Below the pieces are notes generated by a model. It was not told the origin of the DNA. It searched no databases and saw nothing but the letters and a program-made list of their open reading frames with translations. From Bryobacterales bacterium (lineage in GTDB: Bacteria; Acidobacteriota; Terriglobia; Bryobacterales; Bryobacteraceae): 43,969 nt of DNA. A program made the translations under genes and the position numbers. Positions 8,498 to 17,580 of the stretch are shown here, in pieces. The stretch spans positions 1-43,969 of the forward strand of contig JAEUQG010000334.1 of assembly GCA_016789755.1 (NCBI GenBank). Direction: 5' to 3'. Each line of letters opens with the position of its first letter. Position 1 is the first letter of the stretch.

Positions 8498-9196
8498 ATG
8501 AGCGCGCAAGAGACCTTGATCAAGCTGGATGCCGTGACGAAGGTGTTTGTCACGGACGAAGTGGAGACCCACGCCCTCGCCGGTATCCATATGGATATCA
8601 AGAAGGGCGAGTATGTTGCCATCGCCGGGCCATCGGGCTGCGGGAAATCCACCTTGCTGGCGATTCTGGGTCTGCTCGACTCGCCGTCGGGGGGCAGCTA
8701 CACGCTGAAGGGGAAGCCTGTGGAGAACCTGAAGCTGAGCGAGCGGGCGCGAATCCGGAACCGGGAAATCGGGTTTATCTTTCAGGCGTTCAATCTGATC
8801 GGCGATCTGACGGTGTATGAGAACGTGGAACTGCCACTCACCTACCGCGGCATGGGTTCGGCGGAGCGGAAGAAGCGGGTGCACGAAGCGCTGGAGCGGG
8901 TAGGGATGTCGCACCGCGTGAAACATTATCCTTCGCAATTGTCGGGAGGCCAGCAGCAGCGCGTGGCGGTGGCGCGGGCACTGGTGGGAGAGCCGGCGAT
9001 CCTGCTGGCGGACGAACCGACCGGAAACCTCGACTCGGCCAACGGCGAGGCGGTGATGGAGTTGCTACGGGAGTTGCACCGCGCGGGGGCCACCATTTGC
9101 ATGGTGACCCACGATCCGCGTTATGCGCGGCATGCGGACCGGAGTATCCATCTCTTCGACGGGCGCATTGTCGAGGAGAATGTGGAGGTAGTGTGA
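8498..9196 (+). CDS. ABC transporter ATP-binding protein (MacB/LolD type)
   Basis: The 232-residue ATPase has all expected motifs: Walker A GPSGCGKST (44-52), Q-loop in FIFQAFNLIG, signature LSGGQQQR (about 148-155), Walker [14 protein letters not shown] and switch histidine in MVTHDPRYA. It belongs to the MacB/LolD/FtsE group that powers FtsX-type permeases by mechanotransmission. The ribosome site GAAGGAG lies about six bases before the ATG. Its TGA overlaps the next gene's ATG (TGATG), so translation is coupled. It probably energises the downstream 815-residue permeases, which lack ATPase domains. Confidence 0.93.
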   Translation: MSAQETLIKLDAVTKVFVTDEVETHALAGIHMDIKKGEYVAIAGPSGCGKSTLLAILGLLDSPSGGSYTLKGKPVENLKLSERARIRNREIGFIFQAFNLIGDLTVYENVELPLTYRGMGSAERKKRVHEALERVGMSHRVKHYPSQLSGGQQQRVAVARALVGEPAILLADEPTGNLDSANGEAVMELLRELHRAGATICMVTHDPRYARHADRSIHLFDGRIVEENVEVV

Positions 9197-9597
9197 TGGG
9201 CAGCGGCAAATGGCTCCGGCGCAACCTTGACTTGGCGGCACTGGCGTTGATCGTTGCGGTTGCGGTATTGGCATCGGTGGCGCGCGAGTCTTTCGTCCCG
9301 GCATTTCGACCGGTGGAACCGGCACTGGTGGAATTGAAGCCGCGCCTGATGGAGATCAAGGACGATTCGACCACCATGCTGCGGGAAGCGCAGGGTGAGC
9401 TGCGAAGGGCGCAGCAGGAAGCGTCGCACGAGATGCGCGCGCAACGGGATCAAATGCGGCGCGAAGGCGAGCAAATGCGGCGGGAAGCGCACGAGATACG
9501 GGACGAGATGCATCGGCTGCGGGACAAAATCCGCAAAGCGTTGCACGAATTTCGAGAAGAGTTCAGGGCCAAGTTCCGGCGCGAAGCGCGCATCTGA
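9196..9597 (+). CDS. Small membrane-anchored coiled-coil protein
   Basis: The 133-residue protein has one membrane helix (residues about 11-28, LAALALIVAVAVLASVA) after a basic N-terminus, then an almost uninterrupted charged helix to the end. The helix is rich in Arg, Glu and Met and has an imprecise repeat of the type MRREGEQMRREAHEIRDEM. The N-in topology would put the helix in the periplasm. The start codon overlaps the ATPase stop, and the permease gene follows after 49 bases, so it is part of the export operon. I do not recognise a family. An adaptor or spacer role beside the permeases is inference. Confidence 0.8.
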   Translation: MGSGKWLRRNLDLAALALIVAVAVLASVARESFVPAFRPVEPALVELKPRLMEIKDDSTTMLREAQGELRRAQQEASHEMRAQRDQMRREGEQMRREAHEIRDEMHRLRDKIRKALHEFREEFRAKFRREARI

Positions 9598-9618
9598 CAA
9601 GGAGAGGCGTGTGCGGCG

Positions 9619-9647
9619 TTAGGGCGGCTATGCGAAAATTGCCCTAA
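9619..9647 (+). promoter_or_regulatory. Hairpin overlapping the start codon of the first permease
   Basis: TTAGGGC (9619-9625) and GCCCTAA (9641-9647) form a perfect seven-pair inverted repeat with a 15-base loop. The last A is the first base of the permease ATG. The only good ribosome site, AAGGAG at 9599-9604, lies on the other side of the stem, about 40 bases from the ATG. The stem might bring it closer or limit initiation. Read by eye; its role is inference. Confidence 0.35.
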
Positions 9648-12094
9648 TGGAAACGCTTTGGCAGGATCTTCGGTTTGCCTTTCGTTCTCTAGGCAAGAGT
9701 CCGGGATTTCTCGCCGTCTCCATCCTGTCGTTGGCACTCGGCATCGGAGCCAACACCGCCATCTTCACCGTCGTCAAGGCAGTTTTTCTTCAGCCTGTTC
9801 CGTTTCAAGATCCGCACAGGGTAGTGGCGATTTCCACCGTCGATGAGGCGGTGCGTGGACTTTTTCCGACATCGTATCTGAACCTGCTCGATATCAGGGC
9901 GCGGACTACGGTGTTTTCGTCGATGGCCATCTACATTCCAGTCGTAGTCAGCACCGCTGGAGGTTCAAACGGAGCGGCAATGCAGCCGGGGGAGGCAGTG
10001 TCGGGCAATTATTTCCGGGTGCTGGGGGTGAAACCCGCCTACGGAAGAGTGTTGGACGAAACAGACGACAAAGCGGAAGGAAGTGCCCCACTGGCAGTGC
10101 TCAGTTACGGATTCTGGCGCTCCGAATTCGGAGGCGACCCATCGGTTGTGGGGCGTTCCGTCACCGTCAACCGGCAGGAATACACAGTAGTGGGAGTGAT
10201 GCCGTTCGGATTCCGCGGTATGAACGCATTGAACGAACCGGCACTTTGGGTGCCGCTGGCCATGGTACGAGGTTTGATGGAACGGCCAGAGGCGATCAAG
10301 GAGCGGAGAGCACTGTATTTCAATGCCATTGCACGGCTGAAGCCTGGAGTTTCAGCTGAGCAGGCACAGGCATCGCTGGCTGCGGTGGCGGCGCAATTGG
10401 CCGCGGAACATGAAGTGAACCGTGGCCGCGTGCTGAAGTTGCGAACGGCCCCGGAAGTGCTGACTTCCGCGCCGTTCCGAGGGATTCTGGAGAACGCGAC
10501 GAAGATCCTGATGTCAGTAGTGGGATTGGTGCTGCTGATTTCCTGCGCAAATGTGGCGGCCTTGCTGCTGGTGCGGGCAAGGGCTCGAAACCGCGAGTTT
10601 GCCGTGCGGCTGGCGGTGGGGGCTGGAAGGTGGCGGATCGTGCGGCAAATGCTCACCGAAAGCGTGGTGCTGGCGTTTGCGGGGGCGGCCCTCGGACTGC
10701 TGTTTGCGCGCTGGGGCCGCGATCTGTTGTGGCACTTCCGCCCGCCGTGGATGGGGACCAGCACGACCCTCGACTTGTCGCTAGATGGTCGCGTGCTGGC
10801 ATTCACGTTCGCGGTCTCAACGCTCACCGGTTTGCTGTTCGGACTGGCGCCGGCGCTGGCTGCCTGCAGGCGCAACCTGGCGGTGGAATTGAAAGAACGC
10901 GGGGTGAGCGGGTTCCGCGAGCACAGGATCTTCGGCGTGCGATCGATGCTGGTGATGGGGCAATGCGCTTTGTCGGTGGTGGCGCTGGTGGGGGCGGGGC
11001 TGTTTCTGGAGAGTCTGAACCGTTTGGAACGGATCGAGCCGGGCTTCGAGGTGGAACGATTGCTGGTGTTGCGGGTGAATCCAACCAGCGCAGGCATGAC
11101 CAAAGAGCAGAGCATGGCGTTCTACGAACGCGTGCTGGAGCGGATGAACAACTTCGGGCCCGTGCAAGCGGCGGGTGTGTCGTCGATCGGTCCTTTGACG
11201 GCCGGAGGCTACCTGCGCGGGACGCATCCGGCCGGAGTTGAGACTCCGCCGCGGGGTTTTCCGATTCTTACCAACCCCGTTTCGCCACGCTACTTCGAGG
11301 CCGTGGGGATACGTCTGCGCGAGGGGCGGGATTTCACCGCGGCGGACCGGGCAGGGGGAGCAAGCGTGGTCATCGTCAACGCGGCGTTTGCCAAGCGGTT
11401 CTGGCCGGGAGAACCGGCGCTGGGCAAGACGTTGCGGTTTACCGCGGACACTTCGCCCCGGACGGTGGTTGGGGTTTCCTCGGACACGAAGTTCTTTTCT
11501 CTGTCGGAACAGCCGCGGATGTGCATTTACGTCCCGATGTGGCAGGAGTTCCAACCGGAGGCGGCGATTCTGCTGCGTACTAAGGGGGCTCCGGCGGGCA
11601 TTGCGGGACAAGTGCGTGAAGAGGTGCTACGGATAGAGCGCAACTTGGCGGTGGCGGCGGCGACACCGATCCAAGAACTGTTGGAACGTTCTTTGTGGGC
11701 GCAGCGTCTAATAGCAGGCATGCTGGCGGTCTTCGGTCTATTGGCCCTGTTGTTGGCGGCGATCGGTGTGTATGGACTGTCGTCGTATGCGGTGTCGCAG
11801 CGAACCAGCGAGATCGGGATCCGGATGGCCTTGGGGGCATCGCCGCGCGACGTAGTGCGGAGTATCGTATCGAACGGGATGATTCTTGTGATTCCGGGGG
11901 TTGTGCTGGGATTAGGGGGCGCACTGGCCAGTTCGCGCATTGCGGCCAACCTGCTGTACGGCATCGCCGCAACCCATGTGCCGGCGTATTTTCTGGCTGC
12001 CGCGTTATTGACGGCAGTAGCTTCGGTGGCGTGTCTGATTCCGGCCCGCCGCGCCACCAGGGTGGATCCCGTGCTGGCCTTGAGGCATGAATGA
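9647..12094 (+). CDS. FtsX-type ABC permease, acidobacterial 800-residue family
   Basis: The 815-residue protein has the architecture of the duplicated MacB-like permeases abundant in Acidobacteria. An N-terminal helix follows LWQDLRFAFRSLGKSPGF and the hallmark LALGIGANTAIFTVV (about 26-40). A periplasmic MacB core domain, three or so helices near residues 285-400, a second periplasmic core, and a last FtsX domain (SYAVSQRTSEIGIRMALGAS) follow. It ends with RRATRVDPVLALRHE, the usual PxxALR tail. It needs a separate ATPase, supplied by the flanking genes. Such permeases are thought to drive efflux or lipoprotein-like extraction; the substrate is unknown. Its last four bases overlap the next permease gene (ATGA). 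Confidence 0.92.
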   Translation: METLWQDLRFAFRSLGKSPGFLAVSILSLALGIGANTAIFTVVKAVFLQPVPFQDPHRVVAISTVDEAVRGLFPTSYLNLLDIRARTTVFSSMAIYIPVVVSTAGGSNGAAMQPGEAVSGNYFRVLGVKPAYGRVLDETDDKAEGSAPLAVLSYGFWRSEFGGDPSVVGRSVTVNRQEYTVVGVMPFGFRGMNALNEPALWVPLAMVRGLMERPEAIKERRALYFNAIARLKPGVSAEQAQASLAAVAAQLAAEHEVNRGRVLKLRTAPEVLTSAPFRGILENATKILMSVVGLVLLISCANVAALLLVRARARNREFAVRLAVGAGRWRIVRQMLTESVVLAFAGAALGLLFARWGRDLLWHFRPPWMGTSTTLDLSLDGRVLAFTFAVSTLTGLLFGLAPALAACRRNLAVELKERGVSGFREHRIFGVRSMLVMGQCALSVVALVGAGLFLESLNRLERIEPGFEVERLLVLRVNPTSAGMTKEQSMAFYERVLERMNNFGPVQAAGVSSIGPLTAGGYLRGTHPAGVETPPRGFPILTNPVSPRYFEAVGIRLREGRDFTAADRAGGASVVIVNAAFAKRFWPGEPALGKTLRFTADTSPRTVVGVSSDTKFFSLSEQPRMCIYVPMWQEFQPEAAILLRTKGAPAGIAGQVREEVLRIERNLAVAAATPIQELLERSLWAQRLIAGMLAVFGLLALLLAAIGVYGLSSYAVSQRTSEIGIRMALGASPRDVVRSIVSNGMILVIPGVVLGLGGALASSRIAANLLYGIAATHVPAYFLAAALLTAVASVACLIPARRATRVDPVLALRHE

Positions 12095-14538
12095 AGAATC
12101 TCTGGGAAACGCTGCAAGAAGCCTCGCGCCGCCTGTGGCGCAACCGGGCCGTGACTATTCCGGTGGCATTGTCGCTGGCCCTCGGGATTGGAGCAAACAC
12201 GGCCATTTTCACCTTGGTAGATGCTCTGTTCCTGGCGCCGCTGCCCTTGCACCGGCCTGAGCGGCTGGTAAGCGTGTTTACGGTGGACCCGCGCAATCCG
12301 GTTTATCACAGGGTCTCCTTCCCAAACTACGCGGATCTGCGCGAGCGAGCGCAAACCTTCGAACACCTGGCGGCCACGGTGGGCGTGCGCGCGAACCTGG
12401 CGATGAACGGATCCGTGATGGAAGTGGCGAGCGAACTGGTCACAGACAACTACTTCGCGATGCTGGGGGTGCGGCCGGCGCTGGGGCAGGGCGGATACAA
12501 GCTGCCCGATGGAGAAAGCAGCGACCTGCCTCCGGTGGTGGTGAGCCACGCGTTTTGGCGCAAGTATCTGGGATCTGATCCACAGGCCGCGGGCAAGACT
12601 GTGAGCATCAACCGGGTCCCGTTTGTGGTCTCCGCCGTGATGCCGGCATCTTTCAAGGGAATCGAGCGGATCGGATGGACGGATGTGTGGCTGCCTTTGA
12701 AGTTGTACCGGTCATTGCTGGAACGTCCCGATTGGGTTGGCGCCAGACGGGCGCTGATGTTCTACGCGGTAGGCCGCTTGCGCGATGGCGTCAGCTTGGA
12801 AGCCGCGGCAGAGGAAATGCGGCAGATCGGCAAACGGTTGGCGGAGCGTTATCCGGAAACAAACGCCGGGCGCAGCTATCAGGTGTCGCCGATGGAAGAG
12901 GTGGCGCTCGGCCCGGAAAGGCGCGACAAGGCTTTGCGGGCGGCGGCGATCCTGATGGGCGCCGCGGCGATGGTGCTGATCATCGCCATTGCGAATGCAG
13001 GCAACGTGCTGCTGTCCCGAGTCACGGCGCGACGCCGGGAAATGGCCGTGCGTATCGCGTTAGGAGCAACCCGGCGAACCTTGCTGAAACAGGTATTTGT
13101 AGAGACGTCGCTGCTCGTGTTGCTGGGCGGATCGATGGGATTGGTGGCCGGAGCGGCGGGCCGGCAACTGCTGTGGGGATTGCGGCCGGCGGATCTTTCG
13201 CCCGACCATTTTTCGCTGGCGATGAGCGGGCGTGTGCTGCTGTTTGCGGTGGCAATCTCGCTGGCGACCGGTTGCCTGGCGAGCCTGTTGCCGGCGCTGA
13301 AGGCCCTGCGCGGCGATATTACCAGTGAACTGCGGGAGCGCTTCCAACCGGGTCATCGATGGTGGCAGCGTCTGCAGTTCCGGGAAGTGCTGGTGGTGGC
13401 GCAGGTGGCGCTGTCGTTGGTCGCACTGGTGAGTGCGGACATTTTCCTGAAGAGCCTGGCGAATGCGCGAGCCATCGATCCGGGCTTCGACACGCATAAC
13501 ATCGCCATGCTGGAAGTGAACCCGAGACGGCTCGGTATCAGTGGAACGGACCGGATGGAGTTCTATTTGGGCTTGCAGGACAAACTGGCCCGGATCGAAG
13601 GAGTTTCCTCGGTCACCATTGCGGCGAATCCGTTGTTCGGCGAAGACCGCATGCGTCGAACGGTGCTCAACGATGCATCGAACCCGTCGCGCGGGGGCAC
13701 CATCGCCCGAGTCAACGCGGTATCGCTCCAATATTTTTCGACGGCGGATGTATTGATACTACGCGGACGCGACTTTCAGCAATCCGACAACATCCATTCG
13801 CAGCGTGTGGCGATTGTCAATGAGACGATGGCGCGGACGTTCTGGCCTGGGGCGGAGCCGGTAGGCCAGCGGTTCCGGCTGTTCGGCGATGGAGAAGACC
13901 ACCAGGTGATCGGAGTTGCGCGAGACAGTGTATACAGCTATTTGGGAGAGAGTCCAGGGCCTTGCGTGTATGTTCCGCTGCTGCAGAATTCCCCGCCCTT
14001 CGCCTCCCTGATCGTGCGCACCGCCGGTAATCCGGCGCGGCATCAGGACGCCATCGCGGCGGCCGTGCGCACATTCAACCCCGAATTGCCGAGGCCGGAG
14101 GTAACACCGGTGGCCGACGCCATCGAGCAATCGCTGTGGGCGCCGCGGATGGCCGCCACTCTGCTGTCGGTATTCGGAGGGTTGGCGCTGATTCTGGCGA
14201 GTGTGGGTGTTTATGCCATTACGGCGCAGATGGTGCGGCAGCGGTCGGCGGAACTGGGCGTTCACATGGCAATGGGCGCTTGCCCGGTGGATGTCGCGGG
14301 CATCATCCTGCGGCAATGCTTCACGCTGATCCTGCCAGGCCTGGCCATCGGCTGCGCGGTTTCCTTCGCACTGGGTCATTTTCTGCTGCAAGACCTTGTG
14401 TTCGGGGTGCGGCAAACCGATTTGGAACCCTACATTGTCACCTCGCTGCTGCTGAGCCTGGTCGCGCTGGCAGCCATCTACCTTCCCACCCGGCGCGTGA
14501 TACGCCTGGAGCCGGCAACCGCTCTGCGGCGATACTAG
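12091..14538 (+). CDS. FtsX-type ABC permease, paralogue of the preceding gene
   Basis: This permease is also 815 residues long and has the same build: LWETLQEASRRLWRNRA leader, LALGIGANTAIFTLVDALF helix, two MacB-like periplasmic cores, two FtsX domains and the tail RRVIRLEPATALRRY. The stretch that normally reads as the EIGIRMALGA coupling helix is here ELGVHMAMGACPVDV, a diverged version. Identity to its neighbour is moderate, so the duplication is old. It overlaps the upstream gene by four bases and is followed after 24 bases by a second ATPase gene. The pair probably acts as a heterodimer or as two parallel transporters. Confidence 0.92.
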   Translation: MKNLWETLQEASRRLWRNRAVTIPVALSLALGIGANTAIFTLVDALFLAPLPLHRPERLVSVFTVDPRNPVYHRVSFPNYADLRERAQTFEHLAATVGVRANLAMNGSVMEVASELVTDNYFAMLGVRPALGQGGYKLPDGESSDLPPVVVSHAFWRKYLGSDPQAAGKTVSINRVPFVVSAVMPASFKGIERIGWTDVWLPLKLYRSLLERPDWVGARRALMFYAVGRLRDGVSLEAAAEEMRQIGKRLAERYPETNAGRSYQVSPMEEVALGPERRDKALRAAAILMGAAAMVLIIAIANAGNVLLSRVTARRREMAVRIALGATRRTLLKQVFVETSLLVLLGGSMGLVAGAAGRQLLWGLRPADLSPDHFSLAMSGRVLLFAVAISLATGCLASLLPALKALRGDITSELRERFQPGHRWWQRLQFREVLVVAQVALSLVALVSADIFLKSLANARAIDPGFDTHNIAMLEVNPRRLGISGTDRMEFYLGLQDKLARIEGVSSVTIAANPLFGEDRMRRTVLNDASNPSRGGTIARVNAVSLQYFSTADVLILRGRDFQQSDNIHSQRVAIVNETMARTFWPGAEPVGQRFRLFGDGEDHQVIGVARDSVYSYLGESPGPCVYVPLLQNSPPFASLIVRTAGNPARHQDAIAAAVRTFNPELPRPEVTPVADAIEQSLWAPRMAATLLSVFGGLALILASVGVYAITAQMVRQRSAELGVHMAMGACPVDVAGIILRQCFTLILPGLAIGCAVSFALGHFLLQDLVFGVRQTDLEPYIVTSLLLSLVALAAIYLPTRRVIRLEPATALRRY

Positions 14539-14562
14539 AATCTTTCGGAAAAAAGCACAAGA

Positions 14563-15225
14563 ATGATCAAGCTCGCGAACATCGAAAAATACTACGATGC
14601 GGGTCCCACCCGGACATGGGTGCTGCGGCGCATTAATCTGGACATCAAGCAAGGAGAGTTTCTCTCCATCATGGGCCCGAGCGGGGCCGGAAAATCGACG
14701 CTACTGCATCTATTGGGAATGCATGATACAGCCTGGAACGGTGAGTATCACCTGTATGAGCATCCCATCCACAGGCTGGGCAAAAAGGAGCGGTCGGAGA
14801 TTTACAAGAAGTATTTCGGCTTCGTCTTCCAGAGCTATCATCTGCTGGACTCCTTGACGGTATACGAGAATCTGGACATTCCACTCAGCTACCGGAACAT
14901 CAAGAAATCGGAGCGCGACAGCATCGTGTGCGATGCCCTGGATAAGTTCAACATCGTGGGGAAGAAAGACCTGTTTCCGAACCAGCTTTCGGGGGGACAG
15001 CAGCAACTGGTAGCGATCGCGCGTGCGATGATCGCCAGCCCGAAGATCATTCTCGCCGATGAGCCGACCGGCAATCTCCATTCGAGCCAGGGTAAGGAGA
15101 TTATGGAGATGTTCAAGAAACTGAACGAAGAGGGGACGACCATCATTCAGGTGACGCACTCGGAAGCAAACGCAGCCTTCGGACATCGAATCATCAAGAT
15201 TGTCGACGGGTGGATCACAGACTAA
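14563..15225 (+). CDS. ABC transporter ATP-binding protein (MacB/LolD type) with altered D-loop
   Basis: The 220-residue ATPase has Walker [10 protein letters not shown] (38-46), Q-loop [10 protein letters not shown], signature LSGGQQQL, Walker B ILADEPTG and switch histidine in QVTHSEAN. The D-loop reads GNLHSSQ where most relatives have GNLDS, so the conserved Asp is replaced by His. I believe this variant occurs in other acidobacterial ATPases of this kind. It is the last gene of the operon and the second ATPase beside the two permeases, suggesting one ATPase per permease or a heterodimeric pair. A hairpin follows at 15227-15266. Confidence 0.92.
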   Translation: MIKLANIEKYYDAGPTRTWVLRRINLDIKQGEFLSIMGPSGAGKSTLLHLLGMHDTAWNGEYHLYEHPIHRLGKKERSEIYKKYFGFVFQSYHLLDSLTVYENLDIPLSYRNIKKSERDSIVCDALDKFNIVGKKDLFPNQLSGGQQQLVAIARAMIASPKIILADEPTGNLHSSQGKEIMEMFKKLNEEGTTIIQVTHSEANAAFGHRIIKIVDGWITD

Positions 15226-15226
15226 A

Positions 15227-15266
15227 GAAGCGGGACGCAGCGAGTGCCCGATGCGTCCCGTGCTTC
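15227..15266. terminator. Hairpin between convergent genes
   Basis: Directly after the ATPase stop an inverted repeat is visible: GGGACGCA (15232-15239) pairs with TGCGTCCC (15252-15259), extended by GAAGC (15227-15231) with GCTTC (15262-15266) across a two-base bulge. It lies in the 54-base gap between converging genes and could serve both. There is no U-tract. Confidence 0.6.
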
Positions 15267-15279
15267 GGACATCGCTAGA

Positions 15280-17520
15280 CTAGCGTTTGCTCAAGGTGCG
15301 GTGATCGTGGGTCATGGAGAGCGCCATTGAGGCCCAAGCAGTGCCTGCCGCGGAAATCCACTGATCGTGGCCGTAGGGGAACCCGCTTTCAAAGTATGGC
15401 TGGAGCCAGATGGAGCGCGTCTTGACGTGCCAGGAACCGTCCGCAGCCTGGTTGCGCAGGAGATAGTCCGTACCTTTCTTGTAGACGGGGTCGACGGGGG
15501 CCATTCCGGCCAGCGCCAGAGCGTAGAGCGCCTCACCGGTGGCGTGGGCATCCGTGCCCATGTGGGCCAACTGACTCCAGCCTCCATCGGAGTGCTGCAT
15601 GGCTGAAAGAGCTTTGGCGCCACTCGCAATGGAGGCCGGATCGGCTTTTGCCCAGACGAGGCCCATGACCTGAAACGCACGGTCCTGGGTTGTTGACGGA
15701 TTGGAAGCTGCCAGCCACAAGGCAGCTTTGGCAACTGCCTTTCTGGCTTCTTCGGCTTCGCCTTTGGCGGAGAAGTGGCTCATCGAGTAAATGGCGAGAG
15801 CCGCCGCTTGCTGGGGGCCGGCGCTCATGGGCGGACGTTTGCCCTGAGCCGCCCGCCAACCGCCATCGGCCATTTGCATGGTGCGGATGTAGTGTGCGGC
15901 AGCTTCGGTGTAGTCGTTGCCGGGGACGCGGTTAAGACCGAAGTCGAGCAACTCCCAGCCGACGCTGCTGACGCCAACGGCGCCGAGGTCGAGGATACGG
16001 TCGGCGCTGACGCCGCGCATCGATTCGGGCAACTGTGCGATCGACTTCGGAGCCGGCAATCCGCGATCGCGGGCGACGGCAGCGGCAGCCGAGGGCAGAT
16101 CCTGGGCGTGACACGAGTTGCAGCCGCCGATGCGGATGAAGTTGTGGCTTTGCTTTTCGAGCAGGGCAAGGGCTTTCGATACGGCTTCCGGAACGGGTCG
16201 GGGCTGGTTGTTGCGGGCCGGGGCAACGCCTCCGCGTTTGCGAGCCTCTTCGGAAGCGCCGAGCAGCCGCGCAATGGCGGTATCTCCACGCTTGACGGCG
16301 AGCGATTTCGCGGTTTCGCCTTCGGCCACAAGGGTGGCATCGGCGCCTTTGTCGAGCAGGCGCTTCACGGAACCTACGGTCATGGCGTCGGAGGCCGCCG
16401 CGAACATCAGGGCAGTATAGCCGCGCTCTCCACGAGCATTCACTTCGGCGCCGGCATCCAAGAGCAGCCGGACAGATTCCTCCGCGCCGGAGACAGCGGC
16501 GTCCATGAGAGCAGTGTCGCCCTTCTTCGTTTTCAGATTCGGATTGGCTCCGTTTTCAAGCAGCAGGCGCACGGCTTCGGCGTTGCCGCTGGTTGCGGCG
16601 CTCATCAACGCCGTAGCGCCATTCCCGGCCTGGGCATTGACCTGAGCCTTTCCTGCAATCAAGAGGCGGACACCATCCACATTGCCGCGCGACGCCGCCA
16701 TGATGAGAGGAGTCGAACCGGCCATGGTCTTCGCGTTCGGGTCGGCGCCTTCGTCGAGCAGAAATCGAATGACGCCATTGGCATTCGAGAGCGAGGCCGC
16801 CTGATAGAGCGGGGTGCGCCCCTCGGCCTGCTTCACGTCGATAGCGGCGCCTCGCGACTTTAGCAGGTGCATCTTCGCTTCGTCGTGGATGGCCCAATGC
16901 GCCGGGGATGATTTGCGCCGGTTGACGGCGTTCGCTTCGACTCCTTTGTCGAGCAGCAGCCGCATCATTTCGACGGATGCGAAAGCCGCCGCATGGTGCA
17001 GCAGCGTGTTGCCCTCGTTGTCGAGGATCTTCGCCATTTCGGGTTTGGCGGCGACCGCTTTCGAAACGGCTACCAGATCATTGCCGCGGACAGCCGAAAT
17101 CAGCGCTTTCGCTTCCGGGTGGAGCGGCTTCGGAGGCGCCTCTTCTTTCACCTCCAAACGCCAGTCGGCGCCCTGATCGATCCAGGCTCGGAGAATACCG
17201 ATGTCCTCGTCGGAGAGCGCTCCGGTGGGGGGCATCTGCATGCCGCCGTCGCCGTTGACGAGGCGCTTGATCAATTTGCTGGCGGCGCTGTTGCCGGCTT
17301 GAATCACCGGGCCGTAATCGCCGCCGCGCATGGCGTTTTGGCGGCGCTTAAGGTTGAGGCCGGCTTGCGGCACACCGTCTCCGTGACAGGAATGGCATTT
17401 TTGCGCCAGGATGGGTTCGACATCCCGGATGAAGTCGATCTTATTCTTGGATGGGGGCGGCAAGTTCGTCTGCGCGGCGAGCGGTGCGGCCACCAGCATG
17501 AGGCGAAGTAGATTTTGCAT
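15280..17520 (-). CDS. Secreted cytochrome - ankyrin repeat - cytochrome - cyclase-like fusion protein
   Basis: The 746-residue protein is a mosaic. Residues 1-17 form a signal peptide. Residues 28-120 form a planctomycete-type cytochrome c domain with CHSCH (42-46) and a distal MQMPP that can supply the axial Met. Residues about 135-425 hold seven or eight ankyrin repeats (typical units: GNTLLHHAA, GRTPLYQAA, GSTPLIMAA, GATALMSAA, GDTALMDAA, GYTALMFAA). Residues about 440-480 hold a second CxxCH (GGCNSCHAQ, 467-471). Residues 500-735 carry QMADGGW, QHSDGGW and QAADGSW repeats, as in the alpha/alpha barrel of terpene cyclases and prenyltransferase beta subunits. GAGGAG eight bases upstream supports the start. 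Likely periplasmic, haem-binding; its partner and reaction are unknown. It is alone in its transcription unit or follows the aldo/keto reductase at 225 bases. Confidence 0.85.
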   Translation of the reverse strand: MQNLLRLMLVAAPLAAQTNLPPPSKNKIDFIRDVEPILAQKCHSCHGDGVPQAGLNLKRRQNAMRGGDYGPVIQAGNSAASKLIKRLVNGDGGMQMPPTGALSDEDIGILRAWIDQGADWRLEVKEEAPPKPLHPEAKALISAVRGNDLVAVSKAVAAKPEMAKILDNEGNTLLHHAAAFASVEMMRLLLDKGVEANAVNRRKSSPAHWAIHDEAKMHLLKSRGAAIDVKQAEGRTPLYQAASLSNANGVIRFLLDEGADPNAKTMAGSTPLIMAASRGNVDGVRLLIAGKAQVNAQAGNGATALMSAATSGNAEAVRLLLENGANPNLKTKKGDTALMDAAVSGAEESVRLLLDAGAEVNARGERGYTALMFAAASDAMTVGSVKRLLDKGADATLVAEGETAKSLAVKRGDTAIARLLGASEEARKRGGVAPARNNQPRPVPEAVSKALALLEKQSHNFIRIGGCNSCHAQDLPSAAAAVARDRGLPAPKSIAQLPESMRGVSADRILDLGAVGVSSVGWELLDFGLNRVPGNDYTEAAAHYIRTMQMADGGWRAAQGKRPPMSAGPQQAAALAIYSMSHFSAKGEAEEARKAVAKAALWLAASNPSTTQDRAFQVMGLVWAKADPASIASGAKALSAMQHSDGGWSQLAHMGTDAHATGEALYALALAGMAPVDPVYKKGTDYLLRNQAADGSWHVKTRSIWLQPYFESGFPYGHDQWISAAGTAWASMALSMTHDHRTLSKR

Positions 17521-17551
17521 TCAAAGGCTCCTCTTGCTCAAGCAGCGGTTT

Positions 17552-17580
17552 TTTCAGGGAAGGTCCGCAAACCTCTGAAA
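17552..17580 (-). promoter_or_regulatory. Leader hairpin upstream of the cytochrome-ankyrin gene
   Basis: On the leftward strand TTTCAG-AGGT (17580-17571) can pair with ACCT ... CTGAAA (17563-17552), with a six-base loop and a three-base bulge. It sits about 30-60 bases before the ATG. The remaining 17581-17744 shows no gene or recognised element. Significance is uncertain. Confidence 0.25.

Noticed and set aside
10105..11115. 336-codon minus-strand frame opposite the first permease
   Set aside because: Ser/Arg/Thr-rich composition typical of an antisense frame; the permease on the other strand is unmistakable.
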